Assembly: GCF_000764305.2 (NCBI RefSeq)
Contig: NW_025932756.1
Location: forward strand, 124,001-188,000
Source of the DNA: Hyalella azteca
Lineage: Eukaryota; Arthropoda; Malacostraca; Amphipoda; Hyalellidae
DNA length: 64,000 bases
Direction: 5' to 3'
Positions 35,901 through 64,000 of this stretch are shown here, piece after piece. The position numbers were made by a program, and so were the translations under genes. Below the pieces are notes generated by a model. That model ran no database searches. It was not told the DNA's origin and was given only the letters and a program-made list of their open reading frames with translations. Position 1 is the first letter of the stretch; each line of letters starts with the position of its first letter.

Positions 35901-36329
35901 ATTTTTACACCACTATGTTCTTCATTCCAATTGGGATTTGGGATGGGTCAAGTTTGGAAACCACTGCTTATACTCAAAGGCTAAAAGTATAGAAAATTTT
36001 TCATCAAAATTCCCATTATTTGGTAAATTATGGAATCTTAAGAGCAAAACTGTCCCAATATTTAAATTAAATTTAGAATTACTGGATAAAAATTGACCCT
36101 ATCAGACCATTTGTAGCTTGAAAAGGGCAATTTTTTGGCTGCTTTGGCATATGTGCTGGAATAAATTATGTGACATACCAAGTGATGTGGTGTAGAAGTA
36201 TAGATCTCCTGACCTGTTGGGCAGAGTTGTAGTCCCAACTTTGTCATCCTCTTTTGGGAACTGCTCACATTCACTCACTATGTCAAGGCATAGGAGCCCT
36301 ACGCAAAGAATGCAAGTATTTTCAGACAT
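32955..36329 (-). CDS. Ketohexokinase (fructokinase, pfkB family)
   Basis: Five exons on the minus strand: 36214-36329, 34295-34411, 33924-34131, 33528-33748, 32955-33258 (966 nt, 321 residues; human enzyme 298). All introns are GT-AG and the phases match. The enzyme phosphorylates D-fructose to fructose 1-phosphate with ATP, in the cytosol. The N-terminus [10 protein letters not shown] carries the substrate-binding Asp16. [11 protein letters not shown] gives the sugar-contacting Gly49, Asn50 and Asn53. The segment FSWVHFEGRN is the usual one before the nucleotide half. The pfkB signature ETLAAGDTF (263-271) ends with catalytic Asp269, followed by [15 protein letters not shown], typical of this family. 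Two differences from human: Glu replaces the first Asp of the signature, and about six residues (GTTTLP) are inserted after KEDDKV, just before intron 1. A shorter splice at AAA|GTTGGG would remove the insertion but break the phase. The gene converges on separase, with 416 bp between stop codons. Confidence 0.93.
35555..35723. mobile_element. Decayed short MITE (CATAGTGGCAAA family)
   Basis: A diverged copy of the 182-bp MITE seen intact at 42657. It shares GTCAAAGCAGAGA, TTTTTAGACTC, AAATCTTGAGTA, GAACTGATTCTAAAA and ends TTTGTCACTATG. It lies inside ketohexokinase intron 1. Confidence 0.7.
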
Positions 36330-36417
36330 GAATTCCTTTTCCTAAAGCTATCAATAAAAAGAAAGTTTCAAAAAATTAGGAAGACAAGAGTACTAGAATG
36401 CATCATGATCCTAGTTA

Positions 36418-37828
36418 CCAGGTCTCATACAGTGGCAATAGTCGTTGGAATTTCAACGACTTTTGCTGAAGTTATCGACCAATTTTTTTACTTTACAACG
36501 ACTTTTGAGCTAAAATAATAGGTCATTTATCTTTTTCAACGACTGCCAACTAATGGGACTCTTCCACAATAAACTTATGACGACTGCCAACAAGCGACTT
36601 AGCGAGACCCGACAAGATACGACTGCGGTACTGACTAAAACCCGGACCCCAACAGCGCATTACGAAGATTATTAGGCACAAAAAATGTACTACATAGACG
36701 CGAGAAAAAGGTTTGAGTGCAATTTTACATTGGTATCATATCTGAAGTTTGGATATAATTTTTGGTCGCCTTGGATGACAGGTCACGAGTCTAATGATCA
36801 GCCATATAACTTGAGAACGCAGCGGTCGTCGGAAAGAAATTCTATAATCTAAACACGTGCTGAAGGCTTTAGTGAGTTCTTGTTTGTGATTTAATTATGA
36901 TGTGTTACTACTCAGTTGAAAGAATGCTCTTCCATGTGCCTTGGGAAGAAACCCCCTATCGTGAAATTAAATACCATAAATAAAGTGCGCATATTCTATT
37001 TTTCATTTACTGCATCTGATAATAAATATTAATAATCCAAAATTCAAGCAAATCTGTTCTCTATTGAAGGAATTATGAGTGTCTGGGTTGAGAAAAATTA
37101 TGTTTATCGTTTTTAATTAAAAAATAATTTTTGTAAAAATCTGTATTAATTCCTGCTGCAGCGTATCAATAATATCTACTCACATATTAAAATTCAAGCA
37201 AATTCGTTCAGTATTGAAGGACTTATGAGTGTCTGGGTTGAGTCCGTAGTTTTAATTTCTTCCCATTGTAACTAACTGGTATTCTTGGATATGCCTGAGA
37301 GAATATGAAATTAACCAATCCCATTTGTGAGTGGCTCGCATTTGTCAAACAAATGCAAGTAGCCATATATTAAATAGAGTTGAGGTTTGATAATTCTGGT
37401 GATCGAGTATTTAAAACTGAGTAAGCAGTTCTGGATAAGAAAGAGTAAGGTGTGAAGTGTGACCTCCGTATTTTAGGGAAAGCTTGCATTTGTTTACACA
37501 CAATATTTACAGTGAGGTGAACTGGTGAAGCAGTGAATTCATTAGTAAAGAAACCTAAGAAGGCACCGCTGCTCTGAAAAATTAAACCATTAATGCGTTA
37601 TCTGTTAGGTGTTTGTTGTATATAAAGAATATAATGTACATAGACTTGAGGTTATCTCGTTATTAACGACTAGTGTTTTCATTGTTAAGTTATCGAACTA
37701 CTGAAGAAACCTATCGACTATCGACTGCATAAATCCTATCGACTATCGACTGGCATGCGGTTGTTCAACGACCAGATGACCTGGAGATAAATTTTACAAC
37801 GACTCTTGTGCCACACTATGAGACCTGG
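36418..37828. mobile_element. hAT-like non-autonomous element, 1.41 kb, with 8-bp target duplication
   Basis: Both ends read CCAGGTCTCATA inward, and the similarity extends to about 32 bp (GTGGCA then AGTCGTTG). The element is flanked by a perfect 8-bp direct repeat, CCTAGTTA, at 36410-36417 and 37829-37836. Eight-base duplications are typical of the hAT superfamily. Subterminal CGACT and CGACTATCGACT motifs are repeated near both ends, as often seen in hAT elements. No transposase frame remains, so it would need a helper. Internally (about 37030-37250) it carries inverted copies of the 151-bp unit found at 40683-41400. The insertion starts 81 bp upstream of the ketohexokinase start codon. 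Confidence 0.88.
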
Positions 37829-37862
37829 CCTAGTTATACACTACACATCTCTAGAGCTGTCA

Positions 37863-38100
37863 GCTGTGGTGGTGCAGAGGTGAAAGACTATCTCTTGCAC
37901 CCAGTTTGGCAGCTTCCTGGGGACCGGGTTCAAGTCCCAGACTGGGACTTGAAGTAAGTCCCTTTGAAGACAAGTTCTTCCGGGAAGCTCAGGGGCCTGC
38001 ACCTGCTCAGCTCATGGTCAACTCAGCCATTCATACAACTGGTTGATAAATGAGTACCTGTACCTGGCTTGTCCAGGGTGTTGTGTAAAGCAATAAAATG
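37863..38100 (+). mobile_element. Second tRNA-like SINE family
   Basis: TGGTGCAGAGG (A-box-like) at 37870 and GGTTCAAGTCC (B-box-like) at 37927 are spaced as in a tRNA gene. They are followed by a 3' body (GGACTTGAAGTAAGTCCCTT, CAGCTCATGGTCAACTCAGC) ending near CAATAAAATGG. Its body is unlike the dimeric SINE at 18600. Only one copy is in the window, so the boundaries are approximate. Confidence 0.5.
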
Positions 38101-39446
38101 GTTCTGGCAGACTGGCGGGTCAGCGAGCCAGTGATGGTCATAGAACTACCAGTTGCACCACCGGCCACCCACCAAGTCACAAGTGCCTGGAAAAACTGAC
38201 CTCCCTCCTAGGCTCCTCCCTAGTAGGCTAGTCGCCACTCAAAGCCTCAAAGGATGGGAAATTTCAATACCAACATACATACTATCTCTAAAAAAATTTT
38301 TTTTATGAGCATAACTGCCATAAACTTTAAAAAATAATAATATTCCGATGAAAGTTGATTACTTACATAATTTTTACATGCAGTTTCTAAGTTCTGATAA
38401 GTGATAACTATGGTAATAAATGAACCATTTATGCTTGTTGGTTGTTGCAAAAAAGAGTTGGTGAAATTAAGAAGATGGCTAAGACTAAGAGCCATGGCGG
38501 CATGGCCTATGCTATTGCTGGGCCCCTGGGGCCCTTCACCCTTGGGCAGAGTAAAAACTTGGGAACAGTTCTGCACAGTGCCGCACTTATTTCAGTCCAT
38601 TTCAATGCTAAATTATAACTATTACGTCACGACACATATGTCGCCACTCAGCACTCAGAAGTTGCTCTACATACCTCACTCTCACTGCTTGTCAATAAAA
38701 ACCATATAGTTATAGTAATGGTCAGAATTACGATTTGTAGGGCACTAGGGCTCAAATACCGCTCAATAGCCGCCTAAATTGCCACATAATGTGCCGATAC
38801 AGAAAGCTTTTCCTACAGTAAGCAAGTGAGCATAACCGTAACGTAAACCTTGCAATCAAATAACTCGGGAGAGACTGTAGCAATCGTGGAAATATTGCGA
38901 GCTTATAAACAGTAGAGAGTGACGGAGGTGCCATGCTCGTGACTTCTTCCGGAATACAATGTTTCCTTTATGTTAACTGGCTGACCTACTAAGTTATTGG
39001 TTGATCCGGCTCATACCATCTACTGCATCTAGCATCGGAAGTTTGTTCCATCATGAAAATACTTATAGTAGATTCTAATTCAACTTATATTCCCGCTACG
39101 CCGCGATGAGCGGGCATTTTTGGCATAAATGATTACGTTTCTTTTATGGTAATGCTAAGAGATAGCTCTAATGCGTTAGGTCAATGGTCAAGTCATTTAT
39201 ACTCAAATACACTTTCGCTTGTCTGTTTACATCAGCGTTCTTTGCGCCCACACAGACGGCCGCCGGCAGCCTGCAGTTGGACTCTTGAACCCCGAGAGCT
39301 TCCCGCGCTTATTTTTAATCAAACTTGGCAATAAGGAGATCAAACTTGTAAGAAAGGAGAGAAGGTTAGCACTCCCCTTGACAAGGATGGACAACACATA
39401 TACCGTCATGGCACAGTCGCTCTGCGGCATCATGACAATTTTTTGG
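38101..39446. other. No gene recognised
   Basis: A GC-richer stretch at 38490-38560 contains a short palindrome (GGGCCCCTGGGGCCC) but no family-like coding sequence. The rest is AT-rich. Confidence 0.4.
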
Positions 39447-39712
39447 GCAGGGTGGCCCAGTGGTTAAAAGTTCAGAGTACCAAGATATTGGCGCAGAGAG
39501 GCGCGGGTTCGATCCCAGCTCTGTGCGCCAGTTTCTGGTCAGAATCGGCAAGGAGGCCGGGCGGTTAAAAGCATAGCAGAATTATTGTAGCAGCGAGTTG
39601 CGAGTTCGAGACCGCAAAATGCTGCGAATGTTCTGCGATGTTAAGAATCGGCGACAGGCCCACGGCCTAATAAACGCCGAAACCGCTATTATTATTATTA
39701 TTATTAATAATG
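39447..39712 (+). mobile_element. tRNA-derived dimeric SINE, copy 2
   Basis: Same structure as the copy at 18600: GGTGGCCCAGTGG, GGTTCGATCCC, second tRNA-like part with GAGTTCGAGACC, then AATCGGCGACAGGCC, CACGGCCTAATAAACGC. The 3' end runs directly into an ATT microsatellite, which I take as the element's tail. Confidence 0.88.
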
Positions 39713-39728
39713 TACAAGATATATCATG

Positions 39729-40012
39729 GCAGGGTGGCCCAGTGGTTAAAGTTCTTAGTACCAAGACTGGCGCAGAGAGGCGCGGGTTCGATCCCAGCTT
39801 TGTGCGCCAGTTTCTGGTCAAACTCGGCCAGGAGGCCGGGCGGTTAAGCACAGCAGAATTTGGAGCACTGATTTGCGCGTTCGAGACCTCAACAAGCTGT
39901 GAATTTTCTACGATGTTAAGAATCGGCGCAGGCCTACGGCCTATTAAACGCTTTAACCGCTATTACATTTAATAATAATGATAATAATATTGAAATAATA
40001 ATATTATTATTA

Positions 40013-40079
<67 letters not shown>

Positions 40080-40090
40080 TATTATTATGA
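39729..40090 (+). mobile_element. tRNA-derived dimeric SINE, copy 3, with a long ATT tail
   Basis: A second copy starts 16 bp after copy 2, in the same orientation. The body ends at about 39966, followed by roughly 120 bp of (ATT)n. The tandem placement of two copies sharing the simple-repeat tail suggests insertion of one into the tail of the other. Confidence 0.85.
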
Positions 40091-40682
40091 TATTTCAAGC
40101 CAATCACAATATACCATGCGCAAAATTCATGTAAGCTTGGACAAAAATTTAGTGCGTGAACAGCATGCTACGGGCCCATCATAGTACAGTGGAAGGAAGC
40201 CTGACTTAGGATAGGAACTTGATCCCTGCAGGACCTCGGCTCATACATCAGTTTGTTTGTAGTACAAACATATTTTTCCTTAAAAAAATGGAGAAGGCTA
40301 CCATTCATGTCGGGCCTCCACAGAGGTTACCTTTATTACGTAGATGCTGAACTTACAATAGGATAAAAATATTTTTATTGGCCATAAGGTCAATTGCGTT
40401 GCATTATGTATATTTAACTGCTAATTCATCAATCAACCTCTGATAACGACGGTTGTTTCTTGGATCGATAGACGAACGTAGTTGCTGGGAGTGGAGAGGT
40501 GAAGCCATCCATGGTTGAACTAGTTCAACTATGGCTGAAGCGATGTCGGTGATTCGAGCTGGTGAATATAAGAAGAGGTGGTGGGGTGGTAGCCTATGCA
40601 AGGACACCAGAGCGCACTACCTAGCCCTCCTACAGACAACGAATGACTTATGAGCTTTTCTCTGTCAATACCCTCGCTCAAC
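40091..40682. other. No gene recognised; one hairpin at 40510-40533
   Basis: AT-rich. CATGGTTGAACTAG followed by TTCAACTATG at 40510-40533 is a 24-bp near-palindrome, the fourth member of the CATGGTTGAA hairpin family. Confidence 0.5.
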
Positions 40683-41104
40683 CGAAACACTCATAACTCC
40701 TATAATACTGAACAGATTTGCTTGAATTTTGGAATATAAGTAGTTATTATCGATACGCTGCGGTAGGAATAATTACAGATTTTTAGATAAATTAGTTTTC
40801 AATTAAATGTAATAAACGTATTTTTTGACCGACCGAAACACTCATAACTCCTACAATACTGAACGGATTGGCCTGAATTTTGGAATATAAGTAGTTATTA
40901 TTGATACGCTGCGGCAGGAATTATTACAGATTTTTGGATAAATTAGTTTTCAATTAAAACTAATAAACGTATTTTTTGATCGACCGAAACACTCATAACT
41001 CCTACAATACTGAACGGATTTGCTTGAATTTTGGAATACAAGTACTTATAATTGATACGCTGCGGTTGGAATTATTACAGATTTTTACGTGACTTATTAT
41101 TGGG
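40683..41104. repeat. 151-bp repeat units, left arm of a large inverted repeat
   Basis: CGAAACACTCATAACTCCTA recurs at 40683, 40834 and 40985, a 151-bp period. Each unit continues with ACTGAACGGATT, GAATTTTGGAATA, GATACGCTGCGG and AATTATTACAGATTTTT. The third unit is cut short by the TTAGG run. Confidence 0.92.
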
Positions 41105-41134
41105 TTAGGTTAGATTAGGTTAGGTTAGGTTAGG
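41105..41134. repeat. Interstitial telomere-type repeat (TTAGG)6
   Basis: Six consecutive TTAGG pentamers with one substitution (TTAGA in the second). TTAGG is the ancestral arthropod telomere repeat. It sits at the centre of the inverted repeat formed by 40683-41104 and 41135-41400. Confidence 0.88.
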
Positions 41135-41400
41135 AAATAATTCATGCAAAAATCTGTAATAATTCCTACCGCAGCGTATTAATTATAAGTACTTGTATTC
41201 CAAAATTCAAGCAAATCCGTTCAGTATTGTAGGAGTTATGAGTGTTTCGGTCGATCAAAAAATACGTTTATTAGTTTTAATTGAAAACTAATTTATCCAA
41301 AAATCTATAATAATTCCTACCGCAGCGTATCGATAATAACTACTTATATTCCAAAATTCAAGCAAATCTGTTCAGTATTGTAGGAGTTATGAGTGTTTCA
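41135..41400. repeat. 151-bp repeat units, right (inverted) arm
   Basis: Nearly two copies of the same unit in reverse orientation. The innermost copies on the two sides share private variants (ACAAGTACTTATAATT), so the arms arose by inverted duplication and not by independent insertion. Confidence 0.9.
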
Positions 41401-41980
41401 TTTGAGCCTGTAGTTAGGTTTTGCGTTTGAGTCCGCAGGCGAGTCCGCTGGCGAGTCCGTAGAATTGTCGATCGAGTCATCTACGTTCTGTGTCGTTTTA
41501 ATTAGAAATCATTCCTGTAAAAGTTTTTGTGAATAATCATCGATGCGTTGCGCGAAAATAATTCCGAAGGTACAAATGAAATAGATATGCCGAAAATAAT
41601 TGCGAGATTGGTTTTAGATTGAGGGAATGAGAAGTGTTTAACTGACCAGAAGATATTATAAAACAAAACATGGATAAGTTATTCTAACAGATCTCAATGG
41701 GATTATATAAAGTGGATTGGAACGCAATTATTTGAATTACGGTGTTTGAACAGCGCTCTGACACTTTTGAACCGCCAGGACCCTTTTGGGATGAATTTTC
41801 ATTCGCACATATGCTCGTTTTACTATTTTACCTCTCGGACAATTTTAAAATCTCAGATGATGCTGTGAGTTTAAACTTTTTCAACATTAATGTACTCTGA
41901 AAAATTAGCAGTGGCACTAAAAAATGATCCTAATTATAAATATTTTGTATTTTTCCCTTTAAAGTTGGTAACTCTGACTC
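41401..41980. other. No gene recognised; region upstream of PP2A promoter
   Basis: AT-rich apart from a short GAGTCCG(C/T) repeat at about 41430-41460. Nothing else is supported. Confidence 0.4.
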
Positions 41981-42060
41981 TGACGTCATTGGTGAGAGCG
42001 GCCATGTTTTTATTGGGAGATTCCGAGTGAGTGTCAGGCGAAGACTTTCGCTCTTCAGTA
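41981..42060 (+). promoter_or_regulatory. Putative PP2A catalytic subunit promoter (CRE, CCAAT)
   Basis: A consensus CRE, TGACGTCA, at 41981-41988 overlaps an inverted CCAAT box (ATTGG, 41988-41992), and a second ATTGG lies near 42012. CCATGTT nearby fits a YY1 site. TCAGT at 42055-42059 fits the arthropod initiator and would give a 5' leader of about 45 nt. Mammalian PP2A catalytic subunit promoters also carry a CRE. The activity of these sites is inferred. Confidence 0.5.
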
Positions 42061-42101
42061 TTTGCTTGTGTTGTTTGGTTAATTAGGGATTACGTTTAAT
42101 A

Positions 42102-61190
<19,089 letters not shown>

Positions 61191-62009
61191 ATTCGACAAC
61201 CATTCTCCTTCATGCCTCCATTGGCAGTCTAGTAGCAAACGCGTTTGTCACCAACATCACATTACAGATGCTTTTATCGACGATATTTGCTACGTGCTTG
61301 TTTGCTCTGTATTGCTAGATGTTTCTTGGACGTTGCTGTCAGCATGTCATCAGCTACACGATATTGTGAAAAAATGAAGCCATTTGCGTCAATCAACGCC
61401 GGAACGTGTCTCATATTTAGGATAGTCTTTCGTGAAACCCTAATATTTCCCTTCGTAGTCTCTCCTAAGTAGTTGACAGTTTTTCTGTAGGAAGCTCATT
61501 GTGCGCGGACGATATTTGTTGATTTTTTCATACGTATCTTATTCTCATGTGTCAATGAGCTTGGTTAGCTTTTTGATTTACATTTGCATGACGCCTGAAA
61601 TAACGCGCCTGATAAAAATTCTTCATTGTGGGTATTTTTTACTAATTCCAAATTGGTAACAAATATTTGGTGCATTTATGTTGCAAGTTTTTTTCTTTTG
61701 GGGGGGGGCAGCACTGCACTGCAGCATTTTTTAGGACAAGTACCTCGAGTTTTTGAAGAAGGTTCTACAACTTTATGCGTCGTGATACTGTCCAAGGGTC
61801 CTGATGCAGTGTCATTGGGCGAACATTATTTTCGAAGCATTTGGGTTTAAGGAAATGAGCATTATTCGACGCAGGCGCAACAAGACGATTCTGTCTAGTA
61901 AAATTATTAAATTGCTGTAGTGAATGTCCCACCGGGTTCAGGGATTGCCTCTGTCCTTTAATGGTCTACTCGTGTTGATGATTTATATGCGTTTGTAGTA
62001 GTTAATAAA
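61191..62009 (+). other. PP2A 3' untranslated region (inferred)
   Basis: From the stop codon to the first well-placed AATAAA at 62004-62009; a second AATAAA is at 62323-62328. There is a G8 run near 61701. Small open frames here do not resemble proteins. Past 62330, up to the SINE, nothing is recognised. Confidence 0.5.
62004..62009 (+). terminator. Candidate PP2A polyadenylation signal
   Basis: AATAAA about 0.8 kb after the stop codon. The alternative at 62323 would give a 3' UTR about 320 nt longer. Confidence 0.4.
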
Positions 62010-63072
62010 AATTCTTATCCCATGTCACGACCGACTTCATTTGATGTTTGAAGAATTTGATTCTTCTGATGCGATCTGGGTGTTGAATCGCAATTAAATT
62101 GTTTTCGTTCACAGGATTTTAATTCGAGTAAAAGGATCGCCTATTTTATTTAGGTAGGCAATATAGACCTAGTTCTTCCCGTGTCAACGCTTGAAATTTC
62201 ATGTAATTAATGTTTGTAAAGTGATATGTATGCGGCTGTAAGGTTCCAGTTCAAATCATTTCCTTTTCAGTTCGCAAACTTTGGGTAAGACAAGATCATG
62301 ATGCGTTGGTAATTACTTGGGTAATAAATGTCAGGTTGCTCTACGTGGCTGCCTTAAATGTAATAGTTTGGATTGTCTGACAGCAGGTTTGATAATCACT
62401 GTTAACAGAAGATAATTTAGATCGTTCAACTAACTGTGGCTAAGTTATGTTTATATACTTGATTTTCATACGAATTAATACGGCTCTGTTAAATTGCTTA
62501 CACGAATTTTTGCTGTGGCATAAGTTTTAGTGACTTGTTCACCACCATGAATATGGATGGATAATTATGAAGCAGGCACTAGGCTGAGCCGTATATTCGT
62601 CACGTTGATCATTTACCTTCGAATGAGTGAGAAGTGAACTGTATTCATGTAAATGTCTAATGAATAACGTATTAAAAAACAACTTTGCTTCGCTATTGGA
62701 TATGTTTCGGATTTTTTTTTTTTCAAATAAACCATATAATCACTAAATGAGTTTCTTTGTCTGCGATGTTTTTGAGAGTGCCCTGGAATATCGAATACCG
62801 TATCACATTGAATGTCAGTTGTATTTTGCGGTATCATAATAGTTCTATGAATATTGCAGTTGGCCAGTTCCTGCAGCTGTATCCAGCCTGACTCACTTTT
62901 CATGACACTCCTTTTCAGGGTCATCACGCTCCAAATCCTCTAATTTTAACACCTCGACCGCCAGACTGACCTAGTCTAGAACCGACCATCGCTGTACGTA
63001 TTGCGGTGTTTCTGCCAGACTACCACGATTGCCATCAATCCAGGCCTTCATTGAGTTACAGTCTTGGAGTTA

Positions 63073-63310
63073 GGCGGGTGGCCCAGTCACCAGTGGTTAA
63101 AATTCAGAGTACCAAGATTGGAGCAGAGAGGTGCGGGTTCTATCCCAGCTCTGTGCGCCAGTTTCTAGTCAGACTCGGCAAGGAGGCCGGGCGGTTAAGC
63201 AAAGAAACTTTGAAGCAGTAAGTTGCGAGTTCAAGCTCGCAACAAGCTGTGGATGTTCTACAATGTAAAAAATCGGCGACAGGCCCACGGCCTAATATAC
63301 GTTGAAACCG
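63073..63310 (+). mobile_element. tRNA-derived dimeric SINE, copy 4
   Basis: Same family as 18600, with a small insertion splitting the A box (GTGGCCCAGTCACCAGTGG). B box GGTTCTATCCC, second half GGCCGGGCGGTTAAGC and GAGTTCAAGCTCGC, and 3' end AATCGGCGACAGGCCCACGG follow. A short loose copy of the 3' end (AATCGGCGACAGGCTACATC) also lies at about 63649. Confidence 0.85.
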
Positions 63311-63736
63311 CTACACACTTGCAAGCTGAAAACGATGAAGTGCAGAATACGTGGCGAACAATGGATCGATCGAATGCTGTGGAGAATCGGATGATTCCAC
63401 AATTTTAGAAGCTGACGCTGTAATGGAATATCACCATATTTAACCGGTGTCAAAAGAACAACAACTTTTAAAATTATATTGAATCTAGAAACTTTAAACA
63501 TAGCGTTTGAGACCACTCGTCTCTTGACAATAAAACTTAACTTCTTTAATATTAATTCACTATTTCAAACAATCGTCAGATCTGAAAAGATTCGGTCAAA
63601 TGACACAATTTTAGATCTTCTATGAACAAGTCACGAAAAGTAAAAAGAATCGGCGACAGGCTACATCAGGCCTACTCTTCAACGCCGACATCACCATGTT
63701 ATGTTATATTGAATCAAGATGAGGGTATTAGTTTGC

Positions 63737-63952
63737 GTCTCGGACAAATTTGGACTCGGACATCCCGCGGCCGGTCTCGCGGTCGCCGGACTGCAAACAT
63801 AGAAAAAAACTAGCCAATCAACGAAAACCTCGCAGGTTAGGTCCAGTTAAGAACAGGTTCCAATAAAAACACAAAAAAAAAACTAGAAAACCCCATAAAA
63901 ACACTAAGAAAACCTTTCTGGCCGCGGGTCCGGTCATAAATTTGTCCGAGAC
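63737..63952. mobile_element. Short foldback element, GTCTCGGACAAATTTA family, copy 3
   Basis: GTCTCGGACAAATTTGGACT at the left and GTCTCGGACAAATTTATGAC (reverse complement) at the right, with CGCGGCC following on both sides. The whole element is about 216 bp, with an A-rich centre. It is a miniature version of 50350-51490. Confidence 0.75.
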
Positions 63953-64000
63953 CTGAACTCAGAGAGGATATATACGTTGTTTCAGTGCTTAATTTTTCAA

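Overview
This window is nuclear DNA from an animal, most likely an arthropod. It is AT-rich, its genes are interrupted by spliceosomal introns, it holds several families of transposable elements and satellites, and it carries a short run of the arthropod telomere motif TTAGG. A crustacean is my guess; nothing in the window proves the class.

Three protein-coding genes can be assembled exon by exon with consistent reading phase. (1) 23047-32538, plus strand: a short separase (cohesin-cleaving cysteine protease), 11 exons and 482 residues as modelled, with the catalytic His and Cys exactly 26 residues apart. It lacks the long N-terminal helical half of vertebrate separase, and a stretch of about 110 residues expected before the catalytic His is not found. 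A single-N assembly gap at 27090 sits in the intron where that stretch should be. (2) 32955-36329, minus strand: ketohexokinase (fructokinase of the pfkB family), 5 exons, 321 residues. It converges on the separase gene, and the two 3' ends probably overlap. (3) 42102-61190, plus strand: the catalytic subunit of protein phosphatase 2A, 5 exons, exactly 309 residues. Its first intron is 17.5 kb and full of repeats, and its third intron has a GC-AG boundary. A CRE and inverted CCAAT boxes lie just upstream of exon 1.

Positions 1-23000 hold no convincing complete gene: a possible 3' end of a gene at the left edge, then minisatellites (22, 58, 32 and 33 bp units), a block of three roughly 500-bp repeats enclosing a dimeric 219-bp satellite, one tRNA-derived SINE and an unclassified inverted-repeat element. 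Positions 36400-41400, between ketohexokinase and PP2A, hold a 1.4-kb hAT-like element with a perfect 8-bp target duplication, two more SINE copies, and an inverted repeat whose centre is (TTAGG)6. The PP2A first intron holds a TA-flanked MITE family with a second MITE nested in one copy (the other copy preserves the empty site), foldback elements, a LINE reverse-transcriptase fragment, a Tigger/pogo-like element containing two nested foldbacks, and several copies of another TA-flanked family. The right end (61191-64000) is the PP2A 3' UTR, one more SINE and a short foldback.

No operon-like or defence-like system, CRISPR array, or genuine tRNA or rRNA gene was found. The three genes act in unrelated processes (chromosome segregation, fructose metabolism, protein dephosphorylation) and there is no sign that they work together. 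Separase is regulated by PP2A in other animals, but adjacency here is probably chance.
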